Origin: Lineus longissimus
Taxonomy: Eukaryota > Nemertea > Pilidiophora > Heteronemertea > Lineidae
Assembly (NCBI RefSeq): GCF_910592395.1
Contig: NC_088311.1
Coordinates: 14,696,501 to 14,760,500, forward strand
Direction: 5' to 3'
Length of the DNA: 64,000 nt
The notes under the pieces were generated by a model. That model did not search any database, was not told the origin of the DNA, and saw nothing but the letters and a program-made list of their open reading frames with translations. This document shows, piece by piece, positions 1-10,326 of this stretch (positions are counted from its first letter, which is position 1; every line of letters begins with the position of its first letter). A program made the position numbers and the translations under genes.

Positions 1-858
1 ACTCGATCCACGGCCAAGGGAAAATCAAGTCATCAAAAAAGTTAGATTTTTTCGCATCAAATCAGAGTTATTAGTACTTTTCTGCTATGAAATAAGTCTT
101 CAGACAATAAGCTATCATTTGAATAATGAAAAGTGCTGTTTTGATGGGGAAAAATAGGGTTTTTTAAACCAAATAGCCGGGCACCGATCTTCCAAAATTA
201 GCGATGGTTTCAAAACAGTCTCCCAGATATGGGGCAATCTCTTCATTATCATAATGGGATTTGGAGGCATGTTTACAGATTTTACAAGTTCGAGACCTGT
301 AATACCTAAAACTCGCATAGATCCCCATAGATCCCCTCTATTTGTCGAGTTAGCGCCCCTGTAAGATCATGCATTTTCGGACACTAGAACGAAATCTTCC
401 TGCGGATATCGCGGTTTCGGTGATGATTTTAGGAGAAATTGACTGTTCTTAGAGTTGTATGGGACAGAAATGAGTTCATACTTCATGAATACATGAATAT
501 ATTATGATATGGGCGGGCTTCTAAGTCAAAACAATAACAAACTCAACTGCATCTCTACTGTATATTGCGTAGTGCATTGCCTAGTGTATTTCGTAGTGTA
601 TTTTAGCGGATACATTATTTCCGCACTTTGGCCACGCCAAACGTCTTTTTTATTCGTGGAAGTTAATCTGCTCTGTAAATTTTATTTTACACAGGAAGAA
701 TCCATACTAGGTATTGCAATATTTCATGTCTATTGGTGTTTTTGTGTACAAAAGCGCACCAGACAGTGAGACGTGGAGATGTGTTCAGTACTGGTGCTGT
801 CAGTAGACTGAATCTGATTGGCCATAGCGATCACTAATATGGGTCGGGATCACGTGAT
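1..858. other. Non-coding, no gene recognised
   Basis: No reading frame here resembles a known family; the short frames are scattered and lack domain motifs. It may be flanking DNA or the decayed 5' part of the gypsy element that follows. Confidence 0.4.
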
Positions 859-881
859 GTGACGTCACCGCGGTATCCTCC

Positions 882-2092
882 TTGTCCGATGCTGAGAGGA
901 ACTATCATAAAGCGCTATTTTCCGGCTGTTATCAGGGCAATCCAACATTTTCAACCATACCTTCATGGCAGGAAGTTCCTTATTAGAACGGATAATGCTG
1001 TAGTCAGTCACATGCTCACTTTAACAGATGCGCAGGAACAAATACAGCGCTGGCAACTTTTTATGTCCCAGTTCTCTTTTGATGTAGTAAATAGGCTGAG
1101 CGTTTAAAGGCGAAATTCTATTGTATCAATTGGAGGAGTGATGTTACAAAATTCATATCTCACTGCGAAACATGCAACACTATCAAGTAACCCCATAAGA
1201 GAAAGAGAGTACCTCTTACCCAACAATTCTTCGGCGAGGCCTTCGAGCGTGTCTCCATCGACATCATCGGACCATTACGCCAAACTAACTATGGAAGATA
1301 ATTTCACCAGGTGGGTTGAGGCTGCACTTTTAAAGACCCTGGAAACCGAAGAAGTCTGCAATGCAATCATCAGAGAACTTTTTCTCGTTTTGGGTGTATG
1401 TATATCCTTCATTCTGATCGAGGACCTCAATTCATCTCTCACCTGTATGCCTTATTGTTTCAAAAACTTGCAATTGACAAGTCACTTACAAAACCGTATA
1501 ACCCGAAAAGCAATAGACTCGTAGAAAATTTCAATAAGATCTTGAAACCAATGATCAAATTTACACCTATGATCATAGGGAATCTGTTGGTGATTGGGAC
1601 ATCATACTTCCCATTCTCTTGATGGCTTACCGATCGTCGGTGCATAACAGAACAGGGGAGACCCTGCACTACATGTTGACCTCGAGGGAAATGAAGTTGC
1701 CCATTGATCTTTTATACAACAAACCAGCGGAGAATCAAACTTCAGTACCTTCTTATATCCGACAACTGGAGGATAGATTCCAGAAAGCTTACGGTATAGC
1801 ACGTAACAACTTGCAATTGTCGCAGCGAATTCAGAAGAAGCAGTACGAAACCTCAATTCCTAAGTACCAATCTCTCAAAGCTGGGGATTATTTTTGGTAT
1901 CATAATCCAAGAAAATCACTTAAAGGCGACAAACATCTGCCATGGCGTGGACCATACCTTGTAAAGCATGTGGGTGAGGAATTCACTGTTACCCTGCAGC
2001 TGGATCGGGCTGGAACAACCTATAGAACACATTGTTACAAGTTGCGAATTGCTCCTGGTGTAAACCAAGACAATTGGTTGCCCAAGAACTAA
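882..2092 (+). pseudogene. Ty3/gypsy retrotransposon pol remnant (RNase H - integrase)
   Basis: A 5'-truncated pol gene of an LTR retrotransposon. The first stretch (about 890-1107) reads as the end of the gypsy RNase H domain, with FLIRTDNAVV and the QRWQLFMSQF strand. After a break, integrase follows in shifted frames: FERVSIDIIGP carries the first catalytic Asp, HSDRGPQFIS the second, and NRLVENFNKILK the Glu. The last frame (1619-2092) covers the C-terminal integrase region, with an LKAGDYFWYH beta-barrel-type segment, and ends in a normal stop. At least three frameshifts and an early stop at about 1105 make it a dead copy. Reverse transcriptase, protease and gag are absent from the window. 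Family assignment rests on motif order; the exact clade is not resolved. Confidence 0.85.
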
Positions 2093-3052
2093 ATGCCGGA
2101 ATATTCTATTACATATGCCTCAATGGATCTGCAGGGTGGTAGCGCGGTTGAGTGTCATGCATTTCACTGCTGTGGGACTGTCTGTTAGTATGTGTGTAAG
2201 TATGAATCTAGCGTGTCTCGGTTTAGGGATGGCTAACATTGCCATGGGGAAGCCACCTTATGGATATGCACAATCAGCAATCTCCTGTTTTGAAAGTGTG
2301 AGTGTAATATGTGTGTTTCTTTTCTGTTTCTTCATGACATGTTCGTTCCAACAGTACGATTTGTGTTTGACTAATTATGGCATCGCTTCAGGGTACAAAA
2401 TTTAAACCCTGGTTTGCAATGTACATGTAGTCTGCTGAAACTTTGGCTTATGATAGTATTTCAAACCTGCAGGTATAATTAAATTAGACGGGCAGAAACA
2501 TGTCCCGCGATCTTGCAATGTAAACTCTGATACCTAACTTGTGCCACCTCTTTATCCACCTGAGGCTATGCTAGTTTTGGTATTTCGAGTGTATTTTATT
2601 TTTGACTGCCACTAGTCTGTGTTCTATGCCTTTTACCATGCTGCTGCGGAACTGTGTGATATGGATCTGTCAACTTTTAATGTGTGTTACGAACTGACGT
2701 CGATCGCGTGATAATGCTTAAATATCGGACTCTACTGTACCTGGTTGTGACTGGATTGTTTTGCTGGCCACTTCCTCCGTGCAGTGTTAAGCATTGAGGA
2801 CTCTTTTAATAATAATTCGTTCGTCAGTGTAGGAAGGATTTCATTCCTCGAATAAGCATGTTCATGTTCATGGTATATTATTTGTAACTTGTTTGACATA
2901 CAACATTTATTTTTTGATGGTCTTTATGGCATTTTGCTATATACTGTATGTCTTTCGTGAAAATCCATAACTTTCATGAGTCGTTTTCAATAGTACGTTT
3001 TTGTACTTCCCTTCCGTGCGTCCCTTCCCTTTCAAATTGAGTCGATATAAGG
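2093..3052. other. Non-coding; possible gypsy 3' LTR region
   Basis: No gene is seen. The stretch follows the integrase stop, and a TATA-like TTAAATAT lies near 2717 with T-rich sequence after it, as in an LTR. No second LTR is in the window, so the ends cannot be set. Confidence 0.3.
3048..3052. repeat. Target-site duplication TAAGG (left) of the BEL/Pao element
   Basis: TAAGG directly precedes the left LTR and recurs at 36124-36128 directly after the right LTR. Five bp is the usual duplication length for this class. Confidence 0.88.
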
Positions 3053-3942
3053 TGTTCCGTAGCTCCACAAAAGAAGTGACGACTACTGGATAATGTGAAA
3101 TGAATTTAATTTCTTAAACAAATAATATTTATATATTTAACAACCGCTTAGGGTAAAGTTCATATACCGAGAAATAATTCAATGTCACAATGTCGATACC
3201 TCAAATGCCACTATCCTCATCTCATGAAAAGACTCAATTATATATGTACAATCCTGTATGTCGGTACCACTCGAATGACTACGAGAGAAAGTTTGTCATA
3301 ACAGTGATTAACGTAAAAGACACCAGATGTCGATATCATGAAAGACGCACGATGACTAACACACAACACAACTGCTCATCCACGTCTCTTATAAACAATG
3401 GATTTCCAATGACTGGGCTCATCCACAACTCCGTTGAACGATGGATTTCTCATGACAGGGCTCATCCACACTCTGTTTCACACACGACGACGGAATTCCC
3501 AGAAGGTATCGTATTGATGAAGTGCCTTGCTCAAGGCCTCGTTAGTACACTGCATATAAAATGCGCACTGGCAGTTTCACATGTACACGAATGTATCCCG
3601 TTTTAAGAAGCCTTAAACATGGATTAAAATCCCAACTCACAGATACTGACTTCCTGCCACCTGTTTAGGTACACTTCTGCTTCCATATCAGAATGTTCCC
3701 AACACGTCTAACTTCTTTGAATGGGCTAATTTTGTCCTAATTTTAGGAGCTCAAATTTACATGTGCTGATCTGCCATCTTGTAAATTGGGAAGGGAGGAA
3801 GAAAAGGGCCAAACTGAGGAAGAATTTTTTTTAGTTTCGGATATCTTAACCAGGTGGCAGCAAATATCTAGCAGACAGCATTTTAACAATACTCATACAC
3901 AAAGTCAGTTTATAAATAAAGTTTATCAACCACGTCCGAACA
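3053..3942 (-). repeat. 3' LTR of the BEL/Pao element (890 bp)
   Basis: Direct repeat of 32263-32812 joined to about 35884-36123; the two copies differ by scattered substitutions. On the minus strand it starts TGTTCGG and ends GGAACA. The open frames it contains have no family features and are chance frames. Confidence 0.9.
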
Positions 3943-3953
3943 TTCTCCCCTCT
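3943..3953 (-). promoter_or_regulatory. Polypurine tract of the BEL/Pao element
   Basis: Read on the minus strand, AGAGGGGAGAA lies directly before the TG of the 3' LTR, the position and composition expected for the plus-strand primer of reverse transcription. Confidence 0.75.
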
Positions 3954-4118
3954 GAAAATTGAGCTGACGAAATTTTCACATTAACAGTGAAAAGTAACCG
4001 CATTGTATAAAAAGAAAATCCATACAGGTCATATTTAGATGTTACAATAAAAGTGGCGGTTCAGCTTTAAATATATTTTACTCTCGCTGGCAAAGAGCAA
4101 AAGACATTTAGCGTACTG

Positions 4119-4187
4119 CTAGATAGACAAGTCCAGTAGTCTTAATTCTCTCTTGCCTCTAACAATCTCAAACGCTGCATCGGGGCG
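4119..4187 (-). pseudogene. BEL/Pao pol C-terminal tail, cut off by the Polinton
   Basis: This minus-strand end of a reading frame stops at 4119 and begins at the Polinton edge. It lies on the far side of the Polinton from the pol body that ends near 23386, in the order expected if both are one gene split by the 19.2-kb insertion. The GGGGCG duplication at each Polinton edge supports this. Confidence 0.7.
4182..4187. repeat. Target-site duplication GGGGCG (left) of Polinton 1
   Basis: GGGGCG precedes the left AG end and recurs at 23380-23385 after the right CT end. Six bp is the duplication length known for Polintons. Confidence 0.9.
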
Positions 4188-4397
4188 AGAAAGTGTATAT
4201 TGCGGTGGTAGGAACGTAGGTATTTCTAAGCTATTTTGACCAAAAGCCCTTACAGGTCTTTTGCCCCAAATTAGCCTACAACCCCAAAGAACCATCCACC
4301 GCAATATACACTTTCTATCATTAATGAGATTCCCAGTGAAGCGTTGCAATGAAATGGTCAATGAAATGGTGAGGGAATACTAGAGCTCAATGGGTTA
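4188..4397 (+). repeat. Left terminal inverted repeat of Polinton 1
   Basis: It matches the reverse complement of 23170-23379 with one difference at the fourth base. The outer 131 bp (4188-4318) is itself bounded by an inverted 21-bp word containing GTGTATATTGCGGTGG, so each terminal repeat can fold back on itself. Confidence 0.95.
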
Positions 4398-4469
4398 TTC
4401 CATTAAAATAAATGGCCTTTTTACTGTCTTCATTAACCAAAATTCAAGGAAAAAATTCAAGTAAATTAA

Positions 4470-5831
4470 ATGTATTATCCAATAGCAAATCAACATAAAA
4501 GTAAATTCACCTATGACTTCTTTAATTTAGAAGTAACTGTTAATACTAATAACTTCTTCAGACTACAAGAAACTAAGATAACACCTGGGTTTTTGAGCCT
4601 GAAAAATAAGAAAGTCTGTCTGCGACTGGAAAAGAATCCATTATCGTTTTATCAGAACCAATTTAACATGGCTGTTTGGTTTGCTACAACAGGTTGTGGT
4701 ATTTCAATAGACGATCACTTGAATCACAGTGACCCATTGATAAGGTCAATTTACAGGTTTCATGTTTACTATCAAATATTGAAGATCATGAAGAATCTAG
4801 AGATACCAATTCCAGGTGAAAGTGATTTTAATGAGACAAACAATAACATTAACCGTAGGAAACTAGGAGGGTTATTGAGTGAATTTGGTTTAAAAGACGA
4901 GTACGATTTCTCGGTGTTTGAAAATAACGGTGGTTGGAGGTCATGGAGTGTACCGGATTACAACCCGAACATAACTGATCCCGGATATTACATCAATGAT
5001 TCTAAAATCAATTTCTTCCTCATGCAAGTTCATGAAAATAGAATGCCACCGATGTTCAGTAAAGACTGGGATGCTGGAATGGCTAATTTCAAATATCCTG
5101 ATACTTTCATTAAGTATCATGTGAAACAACACAAGAATGTATTTGATGTAATTACACAAAATGAATGTCAAACCTATCATCAATTCATGATATTTAAAAC
5201 AAATGGTTTCTCTAATCCTGGAATAGAGAGGTTGAATGACACAATAAGAACATATGTTTACTGTATTCTGGGTGCTCAGGCGTTGACCAGAACACCAATA
5301 ATTGGAGTACCGGGTACAGAATTGGATGCTCAGAAGGAATTTAACAAACTATTAAAGGACTCGATTAATCAACATCCTGATATTCCCACTTCAATTCAAA
5401 GATACCAAAAAGCAGTGAGTGACACTCATACAAGACTAGATTATGTAATAGCACCAGGATTGTATGTCATAGGATCAAATATGGTACTCTTTATTGGTAA
5501 GCTGGATAACTACAATAATAACATTTTAATAGCACCAAAAAATGCTAAACCCGGTAAGAATGACATTAACCACAAAAAGACCTTACCACCACCACTGATG
5601 GAAGGAAATAGTTCTAAGAAAATAAGAGTTAAGAGTAGTGTTGATACATCAATGACCAGTCATACACCAAAGAGTAATGTTGATACACCAAAAACAACTG
5701 AAACCTCAAAGAATACTCCTACTACTACTAAACTTGACACCAAAGTTGAGAAGGTGGATGATACTCATGAAACAATTAAATTCATGCTTTACTCAGTTGT
5801 TGGTACATTGATTGTTTTTATGGTTAGATAA
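4470..5831 (+). CDS. Polinton protein of unknown function, C-terminal membrane anchor
   Basis: 453 residues, the first gene inside the left inverted repeat. The body is globular and polar, with no motif I can assign. A Ser/Thr/Lys-rich, low-complexity linker covers roughly residues 365-430, and a single hydrophobic segment (about 435-452, FMLYSVVGTLIVFMV) forms the C-terminus, suggesting a tail-anchored or virion-membrane-associated protein. The first in-frame ATG at 4470 follows A-rich leader sequence. A homologous gene occurs in Polinton 2 (44569 to 39530, minus strand), so it is a conserved part of this lineage. It has no double-hairpin copy, whereas its Polinton 2 homologue has two. Function is unknown. 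Confidence 0.75.
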   Translation: MYYPIANQHKSKFTYDFFNLEVTVNTNNFFRLQETKITPGFLSLKNKKVCLRLEKNPLSFYQNQFNMAVWFATTGCGISIDDHLNHSDPLIRSIYRFHVYYQILKIMKNLEIPIPGESDFNETNNNINRRKLGGLLSEFGLKDEYDFSVFENNGGWRSWSVPDYNPNITDPGYYINDSKINFFLMQVHENRMPPMFSKDWDAGMANFKYPDTFIKYHVKQHKNVFDVITQNECQTYHQFMIFKTNGFSNPGIERLNDTIRTYVYCILGAQALTRTPIIGVPGTELDAQKEFNKLLKDSINQHPDIPTSIQRYQKAVSDTHTRLDYVIAPGLYVIGSNMVLFIGKLDNYNNNILIAPKNAKPGKNDINHKKTLPPPLMEGNSSKKIRVKSSVDTSMTSHTPKSNVDTPKTTETSKNTPTTTKLDTKVEKVDDTHETIKFMLYSVVGTLIVFMVR

Positions 5832-5841
5832 ATAAGTAATT

Positions 5842-7484
5842 ATGGCTGAAGGAGGTGAAAATTATGAAATGAGTGATTACTATCCACATTACAATCCTGA
5901 TTACGATCCTGATTACGAATCTGATTACAAACCTGAGGATTATGTTGATATCTTTGGTATTAATCCAAAGCCTCGATATGATGACACAACATACAACACA
6001 GGAGGTGAAAATTATGATGATATCTTTGGTATTAATAAAAAGTTTCAAGATGATGACACAAAATACAACACAGGAGGTGAAAATCTTACTGATGAAACTT
6101 CATTCACTAAAACTCCAGAAAGGCCAGGCACAACATACAACACAGGAGGTGAAAATCTTACTGATGAAACTTCATTAAGTATACCAGAAAGGCCAATAGT
6201 TTTTGACAAGCAACTAGAGGAGAAGAAGTCATTGCTAGATGATAAAGAGGATAAACTTGATACAGCATTGAAAAAAAGTGGTAAATGGAAATATGACCCT
6301 AACAAACTAAGTAAACTAGCACCACGTATTTATTTTCACAACGAGGAACCTTACTTCTTGCCAACAAAAGGAGAATTAGCAAACTTTACAGAACAACAAA
6401 AGAACAATATGAATAAAATTCCTAATCCTAATGGAGGGAATGCCTTTATCATTCCTTTAATTAAATCAGATGGTAAATTCCTTTCTGAAGGCACATTAAA
6501 GAATAAGTTTGGTACTAGATTTGCTGACATGATTAGAGGTATGATTGCACCTGACCCACCAGTAAGGGAACCTAAATCTGCATCCACTCAAACAGATATA
6601 TTAATTAATGAGGTAAACAGTTCAAACAAACCAATAGATAAACTGATAGATTCTAATGATGATGAACTTAAATCACTGGGTTTTACTGAATATGCCTTGA
6701 GAGAACTTAGAGGGTTAAAACAGGCTGGTGATGATCTAGCTGCAGTAAAGATGGATAAGGACATGCAAATAGAGGAATTAAAAGATCAGCTTCATAATTT
6801 AACAAGAGACTATGTAAAGTCTGTAGAAGAAGATACTAAAGATAAAGGAGAGTTGAAAAAGCAAATAGATGAACTAAATGACAAATTGTATGAGGAACAG
6901 TCAAAGGTATGGAGGTTAGACAATGACAGGGAGTCACAAACTAGAAGAATTAAAGTTTAATTGTTGATGTTCTAAAGAAACCAGATTCAACTATTCCTCT
7001 GAAGGACAGAATAAAGTTACTTTTTAAGACGTATGGTGTAACTATTAGCGCCATAATAACAGCTGTTGTAATGACATTTACAACTCTAGGTCTCAGTATC
7101 AGTAGTGCTTTAAGTGGTGCCACTAAATCTGTAAAACCAACTCCAGGACCAGACCCAACTCCAGGACCAGAACCAACTCCTGGACCTACACCAGAACCTG
7201 GACCAGGACCAAAACCATCAATACCAGATAAAGTAAAAGAAGGTCTCAAGAAGTTTGCTGAATGGCTAAAAGAACTAGCCAAGAAATCAGCTGCGGCTTT
7301 ACCGGGAATCATCGGTTCTATCGTATCATTTCTCCTGAAAACAATTGGTGCAGTTGTTGGCTTTCTAGCTGAACATCTGATCATAGCAGTTATTGCTATT
7401 GTGAGCTCCATAATCTATGGTTTAATAGAGGGTGTTAAAGCCTTAAAATCACGTAAAACAGTAAAAAAACATAAAAGGTCTTAG
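5842..7484 (+). pseudogene. Polinton coiled-coil membrane protein, one frameshift
   Basis: Two frames (5842-6960 and 7071-7484) are one gene: the homologue in Polinton 2 (38057-39088) reads through the same region without a break, so a frameshift lies near 6950-6960. The N-terminus has tandem repeats built on TYNTGGEN (about residues 50-115). A long charged coiled coil follows (about 290-370), then a hydrophobic segment, a Pro/Gly/Thr repeat (PTPGP units) and two hydrophobic stretches near the C-terminus. The layout suggests an elongated surface or fibre-like membrane protein, but that is inference. It starts 10 bp after the preceding stop, so the two may be co-expressed. Confidence 0.75.
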
Positions 7485-7621
7485 GTGAACTTCTATCAAA
7501 ACAATGTTTAAAAAATAATTATCATGTAAATATGAATAAATACATCTCATTTAAAGATTATTATTCTAGTGAGTGGAACAATGAGAATCTTAAAGGATAC
7601 ATTCGTCCTAGGGTTATGGAT

Positions 7622-7648
7622 CGAGCTATGCTCTCAGGACTGCGTCCG
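7622..7648 (+). repeat. Double-hairpin element (27-bp core), in-frame
   Basis: GAGC-TAT-GCTC then GGAC-TGC-GTCC. Flanks are GAT and ACT, so this is one of the copies without a matching triplet. Read in frame as RAMLSGLRP. Confidence 0.9.
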
Positions 7649-7714
7649 ACTAGAAATTTTAGTGAAGAAAATGACAGCAAGAATTATGACAGTGGGAAAT
7701 TTGATAAGCCTACT

Positions 7715-7741
7715 CGAGCTATGCTCTCAAGACGAAGTCTG
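7715..7741 (+). repeat. Double-hairpin element with covarying second stem
   Basis: First hairpin GAGC-TAT-GCTC; second AGAC-GAA-GTCT, where both arms changed and still pair. Flanked by ACT on both sides. Read in frame as RAMLSRRSL. Confidence 0.92.
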
Positions 7742-8621
7742 ACTGAGACACACAAAGTAGTCCTGCCAAGAATGAAAGAATATGACGTCAGTACCAACAC
7801 TAATGCCCAATTCTGCCGTAATTGTAAAAGGTGGACCCTTTTTGAGTATCAAAAAAACTTGAATTCAGCAAGGTACGCAGCTAAAACTGTGAAGTATCAA
7901 TTCTGCACCAATTGCAATTCGACTACTTACGATGATGATTTTAAAACTCTTGAGATCAATATTGACAACAAGACACGTTACTTTGACAGTATTCTAAGGA
8001 AACTTGGATGGAGGCGGCTGTCCGAATCGGCAGTTAAGTATTTAAAGGACTTTGTGGAAGGGTATTTACAGTGCTACTTTTCAAGTCACAGAAAATGTCT
8101 TAGTAAGCAGAGATATGAAAGTACTCTTCAGTCAGCCCTAAAAATGGGTATTAACACTCTCCCCTCTAAGTTATGTAACCAAGGGTTACATGGTGAAGCC
8201 ATGCTTTTTAAATTTCACTGTGGGGAATATGATTGGTTTCTTGCCATTGAATTTATTAACAGGGCAATTGGTAAACCGCAATTAACCGATGAGAATATCA
8301 CTGACCTTAGACTAGTGTACTATGCTTTCCTTAGATTTCTGCATTACTGTGGTGTCAAGGTCACCATTAACTACAAGGTATTTTTACACCAAGCCTTTAA
8401 AACGCTGAAAATTGATTATGTAATATTTACACCTTTTTTAACAAGGAGCGAGTTAATGATTTGGAGAGATTATGGTATGATTTCACTCAAAGTATTTTCT
8501 TCCAGAATTACAAGGTTGAGAAGGAATATGACCAGGATATTGACAAGCAGTTTGACGTTTTATTGAGTGCTAGTGCAGGTCGAGACATTAACTGCATCAG
8601 TAGTATTAAGTTTACACCAGC

Positions 8622-8678
8622 CGGACTTCGTCCTGAGAGCATAGCTCGAGCCGGACTTCGTCCTGAGAGCATAGCTCG
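8622..8678 (-). repeat. Two tandem double-hairpin elements (30-bp period)
   Basis: Cores at 8622-8648 and 8652-8678, separated and flanked by AGC (8619-8621, 8649-8651, 8679-8681). Loops TTC and ATA. They form the protein tail of the preceding gene. Confidence 0.93.
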
Positions 8679-8751
8679 AGCTAGTGTTAAGATGCAATAA
8701 AGTTGTGAAAACAGCATTTTGCACTTAACAGTCATTTTTCCATAATTTTAA

Positions 8752-9600
8752 ATGAATAATCAGCAAATGAACAGTCAGACATCTGCAGTGATTGAACAAC
8801 AGATGAAACAGATTGGTGTTATGAGTCCTGAGAGCTTAGCTCGAGTTGGGGCTTCTAACCAACAGAACACTGGTAGTTACCAACAAAACAGAACTAACTT
8901 TCAACAGAACTGCTCTACAAATCAACAAGTTTCAAACAAGCAGTTGAATAGTTCAAATTTTGTTACTCCTAGTCAAGGAATAGTCAATTCTAGTTGCCAA
9001 CTGGGATCAACTCGAGCTACGCTCTCAGGACAAAGTCCGACTAGCAATCAACAAGGTTCAAGTAGCAATCAACAAAATTTGAACTATTTGACTGATAGTG
9101 GCCTTAAAGCCAAACAAGACTTAGAAATTTTAATTGCAACTGGTAAAAGCAAGGATTTCCTTAATAAACAAATAACTTTTAATGACCTAGATAATATGAC
9201 TGAAAAAGAAATCTTAAAACACGATAGAATGTATGAAACAAAGATGGCTGCCAGACTAAATGATTCTTTGGGTAAGACAGTACTTAAAGCTTACACTAAA
9301 TTATCAAGGTGGTTATTACCAATAGATGATGAGGATGATCTTTACCATGATCTTAGAAATGATTATTTGACTAACGAGTTGGATAAATGGCTTGGATGGT
9401 TGAGTTTGAGAATGGGTGCACTAACTGCACTTGCCTCAACAACACTTATTACTTTAGGTCATTGTCATGAGGAATCATCAATGAATACATCGAGTATGAC
9501 TGCATCAAATATGAATACACCAAATATGACTGTCTCTGAATGTGACAAACCAAAAGATGAAAGTCTAGATATCACAGGTAGTGATGATAAAGAAGACTAA
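8752..9600 (+). CDS. Polinton Asn/Gln-rich protein with hydrophobic segment
   Basis: 282 residues. Residues 1-110 are low-complexity, rich in Asn, Gln and Ser, and hold one shortened double-hairpin insert (SPESLARVG) and one full insert (RATLSGQSP). Residues 120-200 are helical and charged. One weak hydrophobic stretch (about 222-238, LTALASTTLITLG) may be a membrane segment. The tail has Met/Asn/Thr/Ser repeats and is acidic. It sits between the zinc-ribbon protein and another small membrane protein in the same direction. I cannot assign a function; the composition suggests a flexible structural or accessory protein. The ATG at 8752 is the first in the frame after a 51-bp gap. Confidence 0.6.
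   Translation: MNNQQMNSQTSAVIEQQMKQIGVMSPESLARVGASNQQNTGSYQQNRTNFQQNCSTNQQVSNKQLNSSNFVTPSQGIVNSSCQLGSTRATLSGQSPTSNQQGSSSNQQNLNYLTDSGLKAKQDLEILIATGKSKDFLNKQITFNDLDNMTEKEILKHDRMYETKMAARLNDSLGKTVLKAYTKLSRWLLPIDDEDDLYHDLRNDYLTNELDKWLGWLSLRMGALTALASTTLITLGHCHEESSMNTSSMTASNMNTPNMTVSECDKPKDESLDITGSDDKED
8827..8843 (-). repeat. Shortened double-hairpin element
   Basis: 17 bp: one arm of the second hairpin is lost, and GAGC-TTA-GCTC is kept. Still flanked by AGT on both sides (8824-8826, 8844-8846). Confidence 0.7.
9013..9039 (+). repeat. Double-hairpin element, in-frame
   Basis: GAGC-TAC-GCTC and GGAC-AAA-GTCC, flanked by ACT on both sides. Read as RATLSGQSP. Confidence 0.93.
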
Positions 9601-9649
9601 ATTAACCTGGTTATGAGAACATAGTTCGAATTAAATTCGGCCAAGATAA

Positions 9650-10156
9650 ATGGAACTTGAAACTGTAACTGATACTACTCGAGCTATGCTCTCAGGACAA
9701 AGTCCGACTAAAGTTTCAGTGTCTAAGAAACCTCGATCAGAGAAACAATTAGCATGGTCTAGAGAACTGGGAAGAAGATCTAAGGAATTTAAGAGGATAA
9801 AAAAGGATAAGACGACATTTAAAGTACAGGACTCTGTCCCAAAAAACAGAGTTGTGGAAAAGGAGGAAGAAGAAGTAGAGGAAGAAGAACCACAATCTCA
9901 AAATACTGATGTATCACTGCGTGAATCTAGTAGTAATACTTATGTCTATGTACTAGGTTTAGGTGCCGTTATTTTAGCAGCATTCATTATGTTTAAGAAA
10001 CTTCCTAAAAAAGTAAGTAAAGAGCAGCGATCAGGCTTGAATCGAGCTATGCTCTCAGGACAAAGTCCGAATGAAGCAGTCATGAAGGGATCAATTAGCC
10101 CTCTTGTTAAACCTGTAGTTAAAGAGAAGAAATGTACTATTCCTTTAATGGAATGA
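9650..10156 (+). CDS. Polinton small basic membrane protein
   Basis: 168 residues. The N-terminal half is basic and ends in a Glu-rich run (about 64-76). A clear membrane segment lies at about 99-116 (VYVLGLGAVILAAFIMF), followed by Lys-rich sequence, so a single-pass protein with a basic tail is likely. Two double-hairpin inserts lie in it: one at residues 10-19 and one after the membrane segment, both read as RAMLSGQSP. It is the last plus-strand gene before a convergent junction filled with more of the same elements. Function unknown. Confidence 0.65.
   Translation: MELETVTDTTRAMLSGQSPTKVSVSKKPRSEKQLAWSRELGRRSKEFKRIKKDKTTFKVQDSVPKNRVVEKEEEEVEEEEPQSQNTDVSLRESSSNTYVYVLGLGAVILAAFIMFKKLPKKVSKEQRSGLNRAMLSGQSPNEAVMKGSISPLVKPVVKEKKCTIPLME
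9680..9706 (+). repeat. Double-hairpin element, in-frame (consensus copy)
   Basis: GAGC-TAT-GCTC and GGAC-AAA-GTCC, flanked by ACT on both sides. Confidence 0.95.
10043..10069 (+). repeat. Double-hairpin element, in-frame, AAT flanks
   Basis: The same core as 9680-9706 but flanked by AAT on both sides, showing that the triplet varies with the site. Confidence 0.95.
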
Positions 10157-10170
10157 TCTCATCAGGTGGT

Positions 10171-10326
10171 CGAACTTTGTTCTCGGGACCTTGTCCTAGT
10201 CAGACTTCGTCCTGAGAGCAGAGCTCGAGTCCGAGGTGCTTGTCTTCACCACAAGAGTTTAACTCTATTCGGACTTTGTCCTGAGAGTTTAACTCTATTC
10301 GGACTTTGTCCTGAGAGCATAGCTCG
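10171..10326. repeat. Cluster of double-hairpin elements at a convergent gene junction
   Basis: Cores at 10171-10197 (GAAC-TTT-GTTC, flanks GGT/AGT), 10201-10227 (minus, AGT/AGT, loop AGA), 10270-10296 (minus, stem GAGT-TTA-ACTC, ATT/ATT) and 10300-10326 (minus, ATT/ATT). A decayed copy lies at about 10231-10267. The cluster sits between the stop of the plus-strand gene and the tail of the minus-strand gene, whose last residues it encodes as repeated ELCSQDKVRI-type units. Confidence 0.92.

Larger units (their letters stand above)
7532..8700 (+). pseudogene. Polinton zinc-ribbon protein, one frameshift
   Basis: The frame 7532-8566 continues, after a one-base shift near a T run at about 8437, in the frame ending at 8700. 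The N-terminal third has two double-hairpin inserts (as DRAMLSGLRPT and TRAMLSRRSLT), then a zinc-ribbon-like pair of CxxC motifs (CRNCKRW and CTNCNS). The rest is mixed alpha/beta with no motif I recognise. The C-terminus consists of two tandem double-hairpin inserts, read as GLRPESIARA twice, before the stop. The shift lies in a homopolymer and could be an assembly error. Function unknown; zinc or nucleic-acid binding is a guess from the CxxC pairs. Confidence 0.65.

Noticed and set aside
3190-3606. 138-codon ORF, with a relative at 32447-32869
   Set aside because: Both lie inside the LTRs of the BEL/Pao element; similarity follows from LTR identity and there is no domain.
4119-4361. Minus-strand ORF and the matching plus-strand ORF at 23206-23487 as related proteins
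   Set aside because: Their shared part is the Polinton terminal inverted repeat; each runs across the insertion boundary into different BEL/Pao sequence.
10171-10326. Hairpins as bacterial rho-independent terminators
   Set aside because: Stems of 4 bp, no U tract, and a eukaryotic setting.
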